DNA of 33,539 bases, taken from the NCBI GenBank assembly GCA_035631035.1, contig DASQJL010000117.1:1-33539 (forward strand). Direction: 5' to 3'. Within the stretch, counting starts at the first letter, position 1. Each line of letters begins with the position of its first letter. This document shows, piece after piece, positions 22,180 to 29,362 of this stretch. The notes under the pieces were generated by a model. That model had not been told where the DNA came from, searched no databases, and was given only the letters and a program-made list of their open reading frames with translations. Source of the stretch: Candidatus Binatia bacterium. GTDB taxonomy: Bacteria > Eisenbacteria > RBG-16-71-46 > SZUA-252. Position numbers and translations under genes: made by a program.

Positions 22180-24312
22180 ATGACGGAACCCAAGGATACC
22201 CAGGGCCGCTACCTGGATCGGGCCATGACCTGGCTGGCTTTCAACGGCCGCGTGCTGGAGGAGGCCCAGGACCCGCAGAGCGCTATCTTGGAGAGGGCGC
22301 GCTTCTTAGGAATCTTCGCGTCCAACCTGGACGAGTTCTTCATGATCCGGGTGGCTTCGATCCGGGACCGGGTCCGGACCGGCGCCGACCAGCGCTCGGC
22401 GGCCGGGCAGACGCAGGCCGAGCGGCTCACCGCCGTGCAGGCCCGCGCGCTGGAGCTGACCGCCGCCGCGTACGCGCTCTGGGAGCAGGGGATCGTTCCC
22501 GGGCTGCGGGACGCGGGCATCCGCTTCCTGCGCGAAACGGAGCTCGAGCCCAGCGAGCGCGCGTTCGTGGACCGGCTTTTCGCGCGGGAGCTCCTCCCCG
22601 TGCTGACCCCCGCGGCCGTGGCCGAGGACACCCCCTTTCCGCGCCTCTTCCACCTGGCGCTCCATCTCGCGGTCCGGCTCGCCAAGCCCGGCGAAGAGGA
22701 GCGGCTCGCCGTGGTGCAGCTGCCGCGCACCGGCACGCGGTGGATCCAGGTGAGCGGGGGGACGCGCGCCGACGGCCATGCGCCCGCGCAGCGCTTCGTC
22801 CTGATGGAGGAGGCGGCGCGCGCGCACCTGGGCGAGCTCTTCGCGGGATACGAGGTGCGCGAGGCCGTGTCCTTCCGCGTCACCCGCGACGCCGACTTCG
22901 CCACCGACGACCAGGAGGAGGAGAACCTGGTGGACGCCGTGCGCCAGGTGCTGCGGCAGCGGATGCGCGGCGATCCCGTGAGGCTCGAGATCGCGCGGGA
23001 GGCGAGCGACGCCGTGGTGGAGCGCCTGCGAGCCGCGCTGGAGCTGGAGGAGCGCGAGGTCTATCGCGTTCCCGGCCCGCTCGATTTCCGCTTCCTGATG
23101 GACTTCGCGCGCCAGCCCTCGCTGAAGGCGCCGCGCGCGCCGGCGTGGCCGCCGCAGCCGGTGCCGGGGGTGCCGCCGCTCGACGGGATCTGGGACGCGA
23201 TCCAGGAGCGGGACATCCTCCTCTTCCACCCCTACGAGACGTTCGAGCCGGTGCTGCGGCTCCTGGTGCTCGCGGCCGAGGACCCCAGCGTGCTCGCGAT
23301 CAAGCAGGTGCTCTACCGCACGTCGTCCACGTCGGAGGTGGTGAACGCGCTGGAGCGCGCGGCGGAGAGCGGGAAGCAGGTGACGGTGCTGGTCGAGCTG
23401 CAGGCGCGCTTCGACGAGGAGCGGAACGTGAACTGGGCGCGCCGCCTGGAGGACGCCGGCGCGCAGGTGCTCTACGGGCTCGCGGGTTTGAAGACGCACG
23501 CCAAGGCGCTCCTCATCGTGCGCCGCGGTCCGGGAGGGATCGAGCGCTACGCCCATGTCGGCACCGGCAACTACAACGAGCGGACGGCCGCCGACTACTC
23601 CGACGTGGGACTCCTCTCGGCGGACGAGGATCTCTGCGCCGATCTGACCGGCTTCTTCAACGTGGTCACCGGCTACTCGGAGCCGTTGCCCTGGCGCCGG
23701 ATCGAGATGGCGCCGCTCGGGCTCCGCGCGCGGCTCCTCGCCCTGATCCGGCGCGAGATCGCGAAAGCGACCGCGGAAGAGCCGGGGCAGATCCGCGCGA
23801 AGATGAACGCGCTGCTGGACATTCCGCTCATCGAGGCGCTGTATGAGGCGTCGAACGCGGGGGTGCGGATCGATCTCAACGTGCGCGGCTCCTGCCTCCT
23901 CCGTCCCGGCGTGAAGGGGATGTCGGAGAACATCCGGGTCGTGAGCCTGGTGGACCGCTTCCTGGAGCACGCGCGCATCTTCGAGTTCCGAAACGGCGGC
24001 GACATGGAGACCTTCATCGCGAGCGCCGACTGGATGCCGCGCAACCTGGACCGTCGGGTCGAGCTGATGACGCCGATCGTGGACCCGGAACACCGCGCCC
24101 GCCTGGGCCGTATTCTGGACACGATCTTCGCCGACAACGTGAAGGCGCGCGAGTTGAAGTCCGACGGCGCCTACGCCAGGCGCGACGGGAGGAAGAAGGC
24201 GACCCGCGCGCAGGAGCTGTTCTGGGAGGAGGCCCGCGCGGCCGCCACCCGGACCGAGGATCCGGACCGCAGCGTGTTCCAGCCCTTGCGGCGGGCGCCG
24301 AACGCGGGCTGA
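22180..24312 (+). CDS. ppk: Polyphosphate kinase (PPK1)
   Basis: A 710-residue enzyme that reversibly transfers the gamma phosphate of ATP to inorganic polyphosphate. All PPK1 parts are present: N-terminal domain (LAFNGRVLEEAQD, FASNLDEFFMIRVASIRDR), head domain, and two PLD-like catalytic domains with FHPYETFEPVLRLL, LKTHAKALLIVRR (His440, the probable phosphorylated His), HVGTGNYNERTAADYSDVGLL and FLEHARIFEFRNGGD (His597). The two His lie at nearly the same positions as 435 and 592 of the E. coli enzyme. AAAGGAG is 15 bases from the ATG, longer than usual, with a small GGAG-TATT-CTCC repeat in between. The gene diverges from the feo operon across a shared 118-base gap. Confidence 0.97.
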   Translation: MTEPKDTQGRYLDRAMTWLAFNGRVLEEAQDPQSAILERARFLGIFASNLDEFFMIRVASIRDRVRTGADQRSAAGQTQAERLTAVQARALELTAAAYALWEQGIVPGLRDAGIRFLRETELEPSERAFVDRLFARELLPVLTPAAVAEDTPFPRLFHLALHLAVRLAKPGEEERLAVVQLPRTGTRWIQVSGGTRADGHAPAQRFVLMEEAARAHLGELFAGYEVREAVSFRVTRDADFATDDQEEENLVDAVRQVLRQRMRGDPVRLEIAREASDAVVERLRAALELEEREVYRVPGPLDFRFLMDFARQPSLKAPRAPAWPPQPVPGVPPLDGIWDAIQERDILLFHPYETFEPVLRLLVLAAEDPSVLAIKQVLYRTSSTSEVVNALERAAESGKQVTVLVELQARFDEERNVNWARRLEDAGAQVLYGLAGLKTHAKALLIVRRGPGGIERYAHVGTGNYNERTAADYSDVGLLSADEDLCADLTGFFNVVTGYSEPLPWRRIEMAPLGLRARLLALIRREIAKATAEEPGQIRAKMNALLDIPLIEALYEASNAGVRIDLNVRGSCLLRPGVKGMSENIRVVSLVDRFLEHARIFEFRNGGDMETFIASADWMPRNLDRRVELMTPIVDPEHRARLGRILDTIFADNVKARELKSDGAYARRDGRKKATRAQELFWEEARAAATRTEDPDRSVFQPLRRAPNAG

Positions 24313-24319
24313 TCCGGGC

Positions 24320-24349
24320 GCGGAGCGGGCGCATCCGGCCCGCCTCCGC
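24320..24349 (+). terminator. Hairpin after ppk, terminator-like without a U-tract
   Basis: GCGGAG-CGGGC pairs with GCCCG-(C)-CTCCGC: 11 base pairs with one bulged C and a 7-base loop, starting 7 bases after the ppk stop. No T-run follows, so it may be an mRNA-stabilising or Rho-linked structure. Confidence 0.35.
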
Positions 24350-24380
24350 TCATCGTGTCCCACTCGAGGGGGAGGGTCGC

Positions 24381-24932
24381 ATGGCGAGCTGGGTGAACCG
24401 CGTGATCGGAGCGGCGCAGCTGCGCTCCGAGACGTACGAGGAAGTCGAAGCCGACAAGACCGCGAACCTCCAGGCGCTCGGGGTCGTGGTGCTCTCCGCG
24501 ATCGCCGCGGGCTTTTCGATGGCGGAGGGAGGGGGACGCGCGATCGGCGTCGGGATCCTCGGAGCCCTGGTCGCGTGGGTGCTATGGTCGGCGCTCACCT
24601 GGCTCATCGGGACGAAGATCCTGCCCACCCCGGAGACCCACGCCGACATCGGGGAGCTGCTCCGCACCACGGGCTTCGCGGCCGCTCCGGGCATCCTCCG
24701 CGTCTTCGGCGGCATCCCGGTCGTCGGCTTCGTCTTCAACCTGGTCGCGGGACTCTGGATGCTGGCGGCCTTCGTGGTCGCCGTGCGGCAGGCGCTGGAC
24801 TACCGGAGCACGGGGCGGGCGCTGGCCGTGTGCGGGATCGGCTGGCTGGTCTGGTTCGCGGTCATCGCTTGGACGTTCCTCCTCCTGGGCGCCTCGGTGG
24901 CGGGATTCCAGGCGCTGCGGGGGAACGTCTAG
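24381..24932 (+). CDS. Yip1-like multi-pass membrane protein
   Basis: A 183-residue integral membrane protein resembling the bacterial YIP1 family: an N-terminal cytosolic segment (SWVNRVIGAAQLRSETYEEVEADKTAN) and then about five hydrophobic segments (LGVVVLSAIAAGF, GILGALVAWVLWSALTWLIG, FAAAPGILRVFG, VVGFVFNLVAGLWMLAAFVVAVRQAL, ICGIGWLVWFAVIAWTFLLLGA, the second part of the last being the best defined). The family has no established biochemical role in bacteria. GAGGGGGAGGG precedes the ATG. It follows ppk after a hairpin, and its stop is 9 bases from that of the convergent barrel gene. Confidence 0.75.
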   Translation: MASWVNRVIGAAQLRSETYEEVEADKTANLQALGVVVLSAIAAGFSMAEGGGRAIGVGILGALVAWVLWSALTWLIGTKILPTPETHADIGELLRTTGFAAAPGILRVFGGIPVVGFVFNLVAGLWMLAAFVVAVRQALDYRSTGRALAVCGIGWLVWFAVIAWTFLLLGASVAGFQALRGNV

Positions 24933-24941
24933 CCGCGGAGG

Positions 24942-26522
24942 TCAGTAGCGCACGTCCAACGCGAGCCGCCCGAGCCATTCGTTCCGCGCGCGCCCGGCGA
25001 CGTTGTTCTCGTTTTGCACGCGGCGGTATCCCGCGCCCAGCGAGAGGTCCACGTTGTCGCGCGGCATCCAGCGCGCATCGCCGAACACGTCGCGGCGGCG
25101 CTCCACGATCCCGGTGAGCGAGGCGTTGCTCACCGGGCCCGTTCCCTCGAGGAAAGCGTCTCCCAGCTTCCCCTCGCCGTGGTTGGTGAAGTCTCCGCTC
25201 CAGCGGAACTGCCAGTCGCGGCTCCAGTCGTAGACCGCCTCGACGAAGACGTTCTCCACGTCGGGGCCCAGCGCAAAGCCCAGCGGCCGTCCCCGGTAGA
25301 TGAAGTTCTCCCCGTAGTCGACCGAATAGGTGAAGTTCCGGACCCGCGTGTACTCCCCGAGCAGGCGGATCGCGCGGGCGCCGAAGGGGCGGTCGCTGCG
25401 AAGGCCGACCTGCCAGGCGAAGCGGTCGGGCATGGTCCGGTCCTCGGTGGTGAAGTCGTCGACCAGAAGCTCGCCCGTGAGGGAGACGTCGCGCGTGGGA
25501 CGCCAGGCCAGGTCGGCGGAGGCCATGATGTTCGCGCGCGCCAGCCCGCGCAGCGAGTCGCTGGAGACGTCGCGGATGTGGATCCGCTCCACGATGGCGT
25601 AGGGAAGGATGCCCAGCGCGTAGACCAGATCGACGTTGTCGCTCCGGTACCGCACCGCCTCGCCCAGTCCCACCGTGAGCGCGCGCGAGACGCTGGCTTC
25701 GATCCGATGCGCCGCGACGTAGCGCTGGTCCTGACGCGAGAGCTGGCCCGTGATCGCCGAGGCGGTCACGCGTCCGCCCAGGCGCACGGAATGGTAGAGA
25801 AATCCCATCGGCCCGGCCGCGTCCGAGAGGAGCAGCGTCCCGCGCCGGCCGGGTCCCCAGCGGAAATCGTCGTAGCCCGCTGCCGCCGTCAGCGCGCCCG
25901 CGCGCGCCGTGATCTCGGCGCGCAGCACGGCCGTCTCCAGATCGGTGTGCGCGACGACGGCGTCGATCCACTCGCGCTGTGAGCGGATCCGCGTGACGCC
26001 GAGATCCTCGAAGGCCCCCAGCGCGGGCCAGAGCTGGAGCGACATGCGCGCGCTGGCCGAGGATTCGTCGCGGAAGCGGTAGTGCGGGTCGCGGCGCTCT
26101 TCGTAGTCGCCGCGCAGGTGCCCGGCGGTGGAGAGGCGGAATCGCTGCTCGCGCGGGCCCGCGTCCACCAGCGGCCCCGTCTCGGGCCGGGCCGGCGGCG
26201 CGCCGAGGTCGGTCAGCTCGCGCGCCAGCTCGCGCTCCAGCCGCTGGTAATGGAGATCCGAAACGATTGCCGGGTCGAGGCGCTGGGCCCGGAGCAGCGC
26301 GCGCGCCACGTCGATCCGCGCCAGAGGCCGCGAGTAGACGGCGATGGAATCGAGCCGTCCTCGCGCGGCGAGCGCCTCGATCTCCTCGTAGGCGAAGTGC
26401 CGCACGGGGAGGAATTCCGCGGGCTCCGCCGCGGCCCCGGAGGCGATCCCGGCCAGCGCGGAGGTCACGGCCGCGACCGCAAGCAGTCGCGCCCAGGTGT
26501 CCCGTTTCGTTCGATCCCTCAT
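24942..26522 (-). CDS. Wzi-like outer-membrane beta-barrel protein (copy 2)
   Basis: A 526-residue exported protein. The signal peptide is MRDRTKRDTWARLLAVAAVTSALAGIASGAAA, and a helical periplasmic part follows (HFAYEEIEALAARGRLDSI, ALLRAQRLDPAIVSDL). The barrel region has RWGPGRRGTLLLSDAAGPMG, RYVAAHRIEASVSRALTVGLGEAVRY, LTGELLVDDF and EYTRVRNFTYS, and ends in an aromatic residue (LDVRY). These are Wzi-family signatures and align along the full length with the protein at 3008-4621. The ATG at 26522 is chosen because the signal peptide starts there and GGAGG/GGAGGG lie just upstream; a longer frame to 26645 has no such leader. Its role in polysaccharide export or attachment is inferred from the family only. 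Confidence 0.82.
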   Translation of the reverse strand: MRDRTKRDTWARLLAVAAVTSALAGIASGAAAEPAEFLPVRHFAYEEIEALAARGRLDSIAVYSRPLARIDVARALLRAQRLDPAIVSDLHYQRLERELARELTDLGAPPARPETGPLVDAGPREQRFRLSTAGHLRGDYEERRDPHYRFRDESSASARMSLQLWPALGAFEDLGVTRIRSQREWIDAVVAHTDLETAVLRAEITARAGALTAAAGYDDFRWGPGRRGTLLLSDAAGPMGFLYHSVRLGGRVTASAITGQLSRQDQRYVAAHRIEASVSRALTVGLGEAVRYRSDNVDLVYALGILPYAIVERIHIRDVSSDSLRGLARANIMASADLAWRPTRDVSLTGELLVDDFTTEDRTMPDRFAWQVGLRSDRPFGARAIRLLGEYTRVRNFTYSVDYGENFIYRGRPLGFALGPDVENVFVEAVYDWSRDWQFRWSGDFTNHGEGKLGDAFLEGTGPVSNASLTGIVERRRDVFGDARWMPRDNVDLSLGAGYRRVQNENNVAGRARNEWLGRLALDVRY

Positions 26523-26741
26523 GGCCCTCCGCCTCCCGTCAACGTGTCGCCCCGTTCGGGCGTCCAACCGAAGGGCCGCGCCAGGGTAGAGGAGCGGGGC
26601 CGGCGTATGTAGAAAGTTCGACATAGTGTGACAGGAACGATGCAACCGTGGCGCGGGACTGCGCTCCTAAATACCGCAGCGACAAGGGCTTCTTGAATGG
26701 CACATCGTCTGCTCGGAGTGGGGACCGTCTCACGATTCTCA

Positions 26742-26755
26742 CCTTTCGCGAAAGG
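26742..26755 (+). promoter_or_regulatory. Perfect 14-bp palindrome overlapping the ribosome binding site of the barrel gene at 26766
   Basis: CCTTTCGCGAAAGG is its own reverse complement and its last bases belong to the GGGAGGA ribosome binding site (26754-26760). It could be an operator for a dimeric repressor or an RNA hairpin that hides the site. In the rest of the 26523-26765 gap I see no gene and no convincing promoter. Confidence 0.4.
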
Positions 26756-26765
26756 GAGGAGTCCC

Positions 26766-27608
26766 ATGCAGCGCAACACAATCATCACCGCCGTCGTCTT
26801 CGCGGGCGCCCTGGCGGCCGCCCCGTGGACCGCCTCCGCGGGTCCCCTCGACTACCAGGGGCTCGCGTTCCAGAGTCAGAACGCGGGCGCGAGCCCGGTC
26901 CTGGCCGGCGGGGAGATCGGGAACAGCGGCGCCGTTCCCGTGTTTGCCTCCACGTCTTCCTCGTTCAGCGAGCGCCCGATTTACCGGCGCCACCCCTACC
27001 GGGACCGCTATCGGGACCGCTATGAAGATAACGACCAGCCACGCTACTTCGGCGCGATCGGCGCGGGCTCGTTCGATCCGGACGATCAGCCGGGCAACGG
27101 CCTCTGGATGAACGGCGAGCTGGGCAGCGAAGTCGGGGACGCCCTCGACCTGGGCGTTCGCGTGAACTGGTACCACCGCCAGTCGGACAACTCGGAAGTC
27201 GTCTCCACCTATACCGATGAGGCCGGCAACGTCCACGAGCGCGTCATCGACACGAACAACATCGAGACGAACCTCGTTCCGCTCATGGCCATCCTCCGCG
27301 TCCGCTTCCCGGTTTCCAAGGACTTCCAGCCCTACGTCGGCGGCGGCCTCGGCTGGGAGTGGCTCACGGTCAGCGGCACCGACTCGACCGGCTTCGATTT
27401 CCAGGATGACTACGACGGGTTCGGGGCCCAGGTCTTTGCGGGGCTGAACGTCGGCGTCTCCCCGACCCTGAATCTCTACGGCGAAGCGCTCTGGAACAAG
27501 AGCACCGTGTCGGCGCGCTTCTTCGATCCGTTCGTGGGCGGCACCATCAAGGATGAGATCGACATGGACGGCCTGGGAGTGCACGGAGGGCTTCGCTTCA
27601 GCTTCTGA
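26766..27608 (+). CDS. Small outer-membrane beta-barrel protein with Tyr/Arg/Asp-rich N-terminal segment
   Basis: A 280-residue exported protein. The signal peptide is MQRNTIITAVVFAGALAAAPWTASA. A polar stretch follows with a near-tandem YRDRYRDRYEDND (about 78-90). Residues about 95-280 look like an 8-strand barrel of the OmpA/OmpW-like 'beta-barrel domain' type: FGAIGAGSFDP, GVRVNWYHRQ, FQPYVGGGLGWEW, VFAGLNVGVSPTLNLYGEALW, and the C-terminal GLRFSF ending in Phe, as outer-membrane proteins do. The ATG at 26766 follows GGGAGGA. No ligand or partner can be inferred. It shares its general plan with the next gene. Confidence 0.8.
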   Translation: MQRNTIITAVVFAGALAAAPWTASAGPLDYQGLAFQSQNAGASPVLAGGEIGNSGAVPVFASTSSSFSERPIYRRHPYRDRYRDRYEDNDQPRYFGAIGAGSFDPDDQPGNGLWMNGELGSEVGDALDLGVRVNWYHRQSDNSEVVSTYTDEAGNVHERVIDTNNIETNLVPLMAILRVRFPVSKDFQPYVGGGLGWEWLTVSGTDSTGFDFQDDYDGFGAQVFAGLNVGVSPTLNLYGEALWNKSTVSARFFDPFVGGTIKDEIDMDGLGVHGGLRFSF

Positions 27609-27696
27609 GACCACGCTCCAATCTTCCGGTTCTAGTGGCCCCCGCGGGCGCGGTGCGGTACGTTTCCGGCTGGATACCGCGGGACGAAATCGCGCC

Positions 27697-27719
27697 GCCC
27701 CCGACGGGGGCGTCGTTTT
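27697..27719 (+). terminator. Terminator-like hairpin 24 bases before the next barrel gene
   Basis: GCCCCC-GAC-GGGGGC is followed by GTCGTTTT, a short intrinsic-terminator shape. It could end the transcript of the gene at 26766-27608. It sits only 24 bases from the ATG at 27744, leaving no room for a promoter in between, so it may instead act as an attenuator. An upstream inverted repeat GCGGTA (27655-27660) / TACCGC (27675-27680) adds to the structure of this leader. Confidence 0.5.
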
Positions 27720-27743
27720 GGGAGCGAACCAGGAGGTGGAACG

Positions 27744-28352
27744 ATGGATCGGAGCCTTACCCGGAGAATGGCGCGGGTAGCCGCGCTCGGGGTCGCGTTG
27801 GTCGCGATCACGAGTCTCGCGGCGACCGCGCCGCGCGCTTGGGCGCAGACGCAGACGACGTCGAGCGCGCGCACGGAAGACGTTTCGCTTGGATTCAAGG
27901 GAATGGGCGCCCGGATCGGGCTGGTCGACCCCGAAGGTGCGAGCAGCACCGTGGATCTCGGGGTCCACATCGACGCCGGCGAGTTCGCCCGGAACGTGCG
28001 GCTCATGCCGCTCGTCGAGTACTGGAGCGTCGGCCAGGACGTCGGGCCCTACAACGCCGACCTGAAGGACTTCTCGCTCGGGGCGGACATCAATCTCGAT
28101 TTTCCGCTGCAGGACAGCCGCGTCACGCCTTACGCCGGTGGCGGCATCGGCCTGCACTGGCTCAAGGCTTCCACCAACGTCCCCAACGTGCCCGACCAGT
28201 CCGACACCAAGCTTGGCTTGAGCCTCCAGGGCGGCGTGCGGACGGACGCGATGCCGAATCTGGCTCTCTTCGGTGAACTGCGCTATAACTTCGTCTCGGA
28301 TGCCAATCAGTTGAAGATCCTGGGCGGGTTCACGTACCGGTTCATCTACTAG
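27744..28352 (+). CDS. Small outer-membrane beta-barrel protein
   Basis: A 202-residue exported protein with signal peptide ending at about APRAWA and a mature part of alternating strands typical of the outer-membrane 'beta-barrel domain' family: GMGARIGLVDP, VDLGVHIDAG, LMPLVEYWSVGQ, VTPYAGGGIGLHWLK, LSLQGGVRTDAMPNLALFGELRYNF, and an aromatic C-terminus (FTYRFIY). The PYAGGGIG motif parallels PYVGGGLG in the preceding gene. The strong AGGAGGT site at 27731-27737 sets the ATG at 27744. The lipoprotein gene follows after 16 bases, so both are likely one transcript, ending at the terminator at 29215. Confidence 0.85.
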   Translation: MDRSLTRRMARVAALGVALVAITSLAATAPRAWAQTQTTSSARTEDVSLGFKGMGARIGLVDPEGASSTVDLGVHIDAGEFARNVRLMPLVEYWSVGQDVGPYNADLKDFSLGADINLDFPLQDSRVTPYAGGGIGLHWLKASTNVPNVPDQSDTKLGLSLQGGVRTDAMPNLALFGELRYNFVSDANQLKILGGFTYRFIY

Positions 28353-28368
28353 GGACGGCGGAGGAGCC

Positions 28369-29187
28369 ATGTACAGCTTGAGACAGCTTGGAATCGTCGC
28401 ATTTGCGCTGGCGGTGGTCGTGGGCGTTTCGGCCTGCCAGAAGAAGCAGGCCGAGACCTCGACGTCCGCGAGCGATACCACCATGAGCGCGGAAAGCCCC
28501 TATCCCGTCGAGGAGACGCCGCCGGCAGCGACCACGACGCCTTCGGCGGAGAACCCGCCGGCCACGGGCGGGACCAGGACCACGACCCACACCACGACGC
28601 ACAAGTCGACCCCGTCGGGCGGCACCGCCACCGCGTCGAAGGCCACGGTGCACATCCCCGTGGGCACGACGATGGATCTCGTGATGGTGACCGACGCGAG
28701 CACCAAGACGGCGAACATCGGCGATCCGATCGAAGCCAAGCTCGCCGCGCCGCTCGTCGTCGACGGCAAGGTGGTGGCCGAGGAAGGCGCCATGGTGCGC
28801 GGCAAGATCGCGGACCTGAAGCGCGCGAGCCACGCCAAGGACCAGGAGGGACGCGCCTTCCTCAAGTACGACTTCACCTCGATCGAGACCGTGGGCGGCA
28901 CCAAGTCGCTCAACGCCACCGTGACGAGCAGCGAGGGCAAGGAGCTGGAAGCCAAGTCCACGAGCACGCGTGACAAGCTCCTGATCGGCGGCGGCACGGT
29001 TGCCGGCGCGGTCATCGGCAAGGTGGCCGGCGGATCCACCAAGAGCACCATCATCGGCGCCATCGGTGGCGCCGCGGTCGGCGCCGGCGCCGTGGCGGCC
29101 TCGAAGGGCCACGAGCTGGAGATCCCGGCCGGCAGCAAGGTCGTGCTCAAGACCGAGGATCCGATCACGGTCGTGATGGCGAGGTAG
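28369..29187 (+). CDS. Lipoprotein with Thr/Pro-rich linker and glycine-zipper segment
   Basis: A 272-residue exported lipoprotein: the leader MYSLRQLGIVAFALAVVVGVSAC has a good lipobox (VSAC, Cys23). Residues about 25-90 are a low-complexity Thr/Ser/Pro linker (TRTTTHTTTHKSTPSGGTA). About 95-205 is a compact beta-rich domain (VHIPVGTTMDLVMVTDAST, IGDPIEAKLAAPLVVDGKVVAEEGAMVRGKIADL), and 208-250 is a glycine zipper (LLIGGGTVAGAVIGKVAGG, IIGAIGGAAVGAGAVAA), a pattern that packs into membranes. It closes with IPAGSKVVLKTEDPITV, so the beta domain brackets the zipper. GGAGGAG precedes the ATG. The function is unknown; it could anchor or stabilise the outer envelope. Confidence 0.82.
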   Translation: MYSLRQLGIVAFALAVVVGVSACQKKQAETSTSASDTTMSAESPYPVEETPPAATTTPSAENPPATGGTRTTTHTTTHKSTPSGGTATASKATVHIPVGTTMDLVMVTDASTKTANIGDPIEAKLAAPLVVDGKVVAEEGAMVRGKIADLKRASHAKDQEGRAFLKYDFTSIETVGGTKSLNATVTSSEGKELEAKSTSTRDKLLIGGGTVAGAVIGKVAGGSTKSTIIGAIGGAAVGAGAVAASKGHELEIPAGSKVVLKTEDPITVVMAR

Positions 29188-29214
29188 CGAGCCCCCACAT
29201 CGTCCGCATCGTCC

Positions 29215-29251
29215 ACGCCCCCGCGGGGAAAGCGTCCCGCGGGGGCGTTTT
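29215..29251 (+). terminator. Strong Rho-independent terminator
   Basis: ACGCCCCCGCGGG pairs perfectly over 13 bp with CCCGCGGGGGCGT, with an 8-base loop (GAAAGCGT) and a TTTT run at the end. It lies 28 bases after the lipoprotein stop and ends the barrel-lipoprotein transcript. Confidence 0.85.
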
Positions 29252-29290
29252 GTCCTGGGTCGAGTCCCGGGAGGCCGCCCCCCGGCGGCC

Positions 29291-29319
29291 TTGACACACC
29301 CGGGCCCCAGACCGATAGT
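29291..29319 (+). promoter_or_regulatory. Sigma-70-like promoter for the peptidase-aquaporin-oxidoreductase genes
   Basis: A perfect TTGACA (29291-29296) is followed after 17 bases by GATAGT (29314-29319). The leader of about 37 bases ends in AGGAG, 7 bases before the ATG at 29363. It sits right after the terminator, as expected for a new transcription unit. Confidence 0.6.
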
Positions 29320-29362
29320 AGCGCCCTACCCACACTTACAGCCGCGGATCCAGGAGCGACGA

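Noticed and set aside
7454-26636. The 11-base string AGTGTGACAGG occurs near both 7457 and 26625 upstream of minus-strand genes
   Set aside because: In 33 kb many 11-base matches are expected by chance, and its position relative to the two start codons differs.
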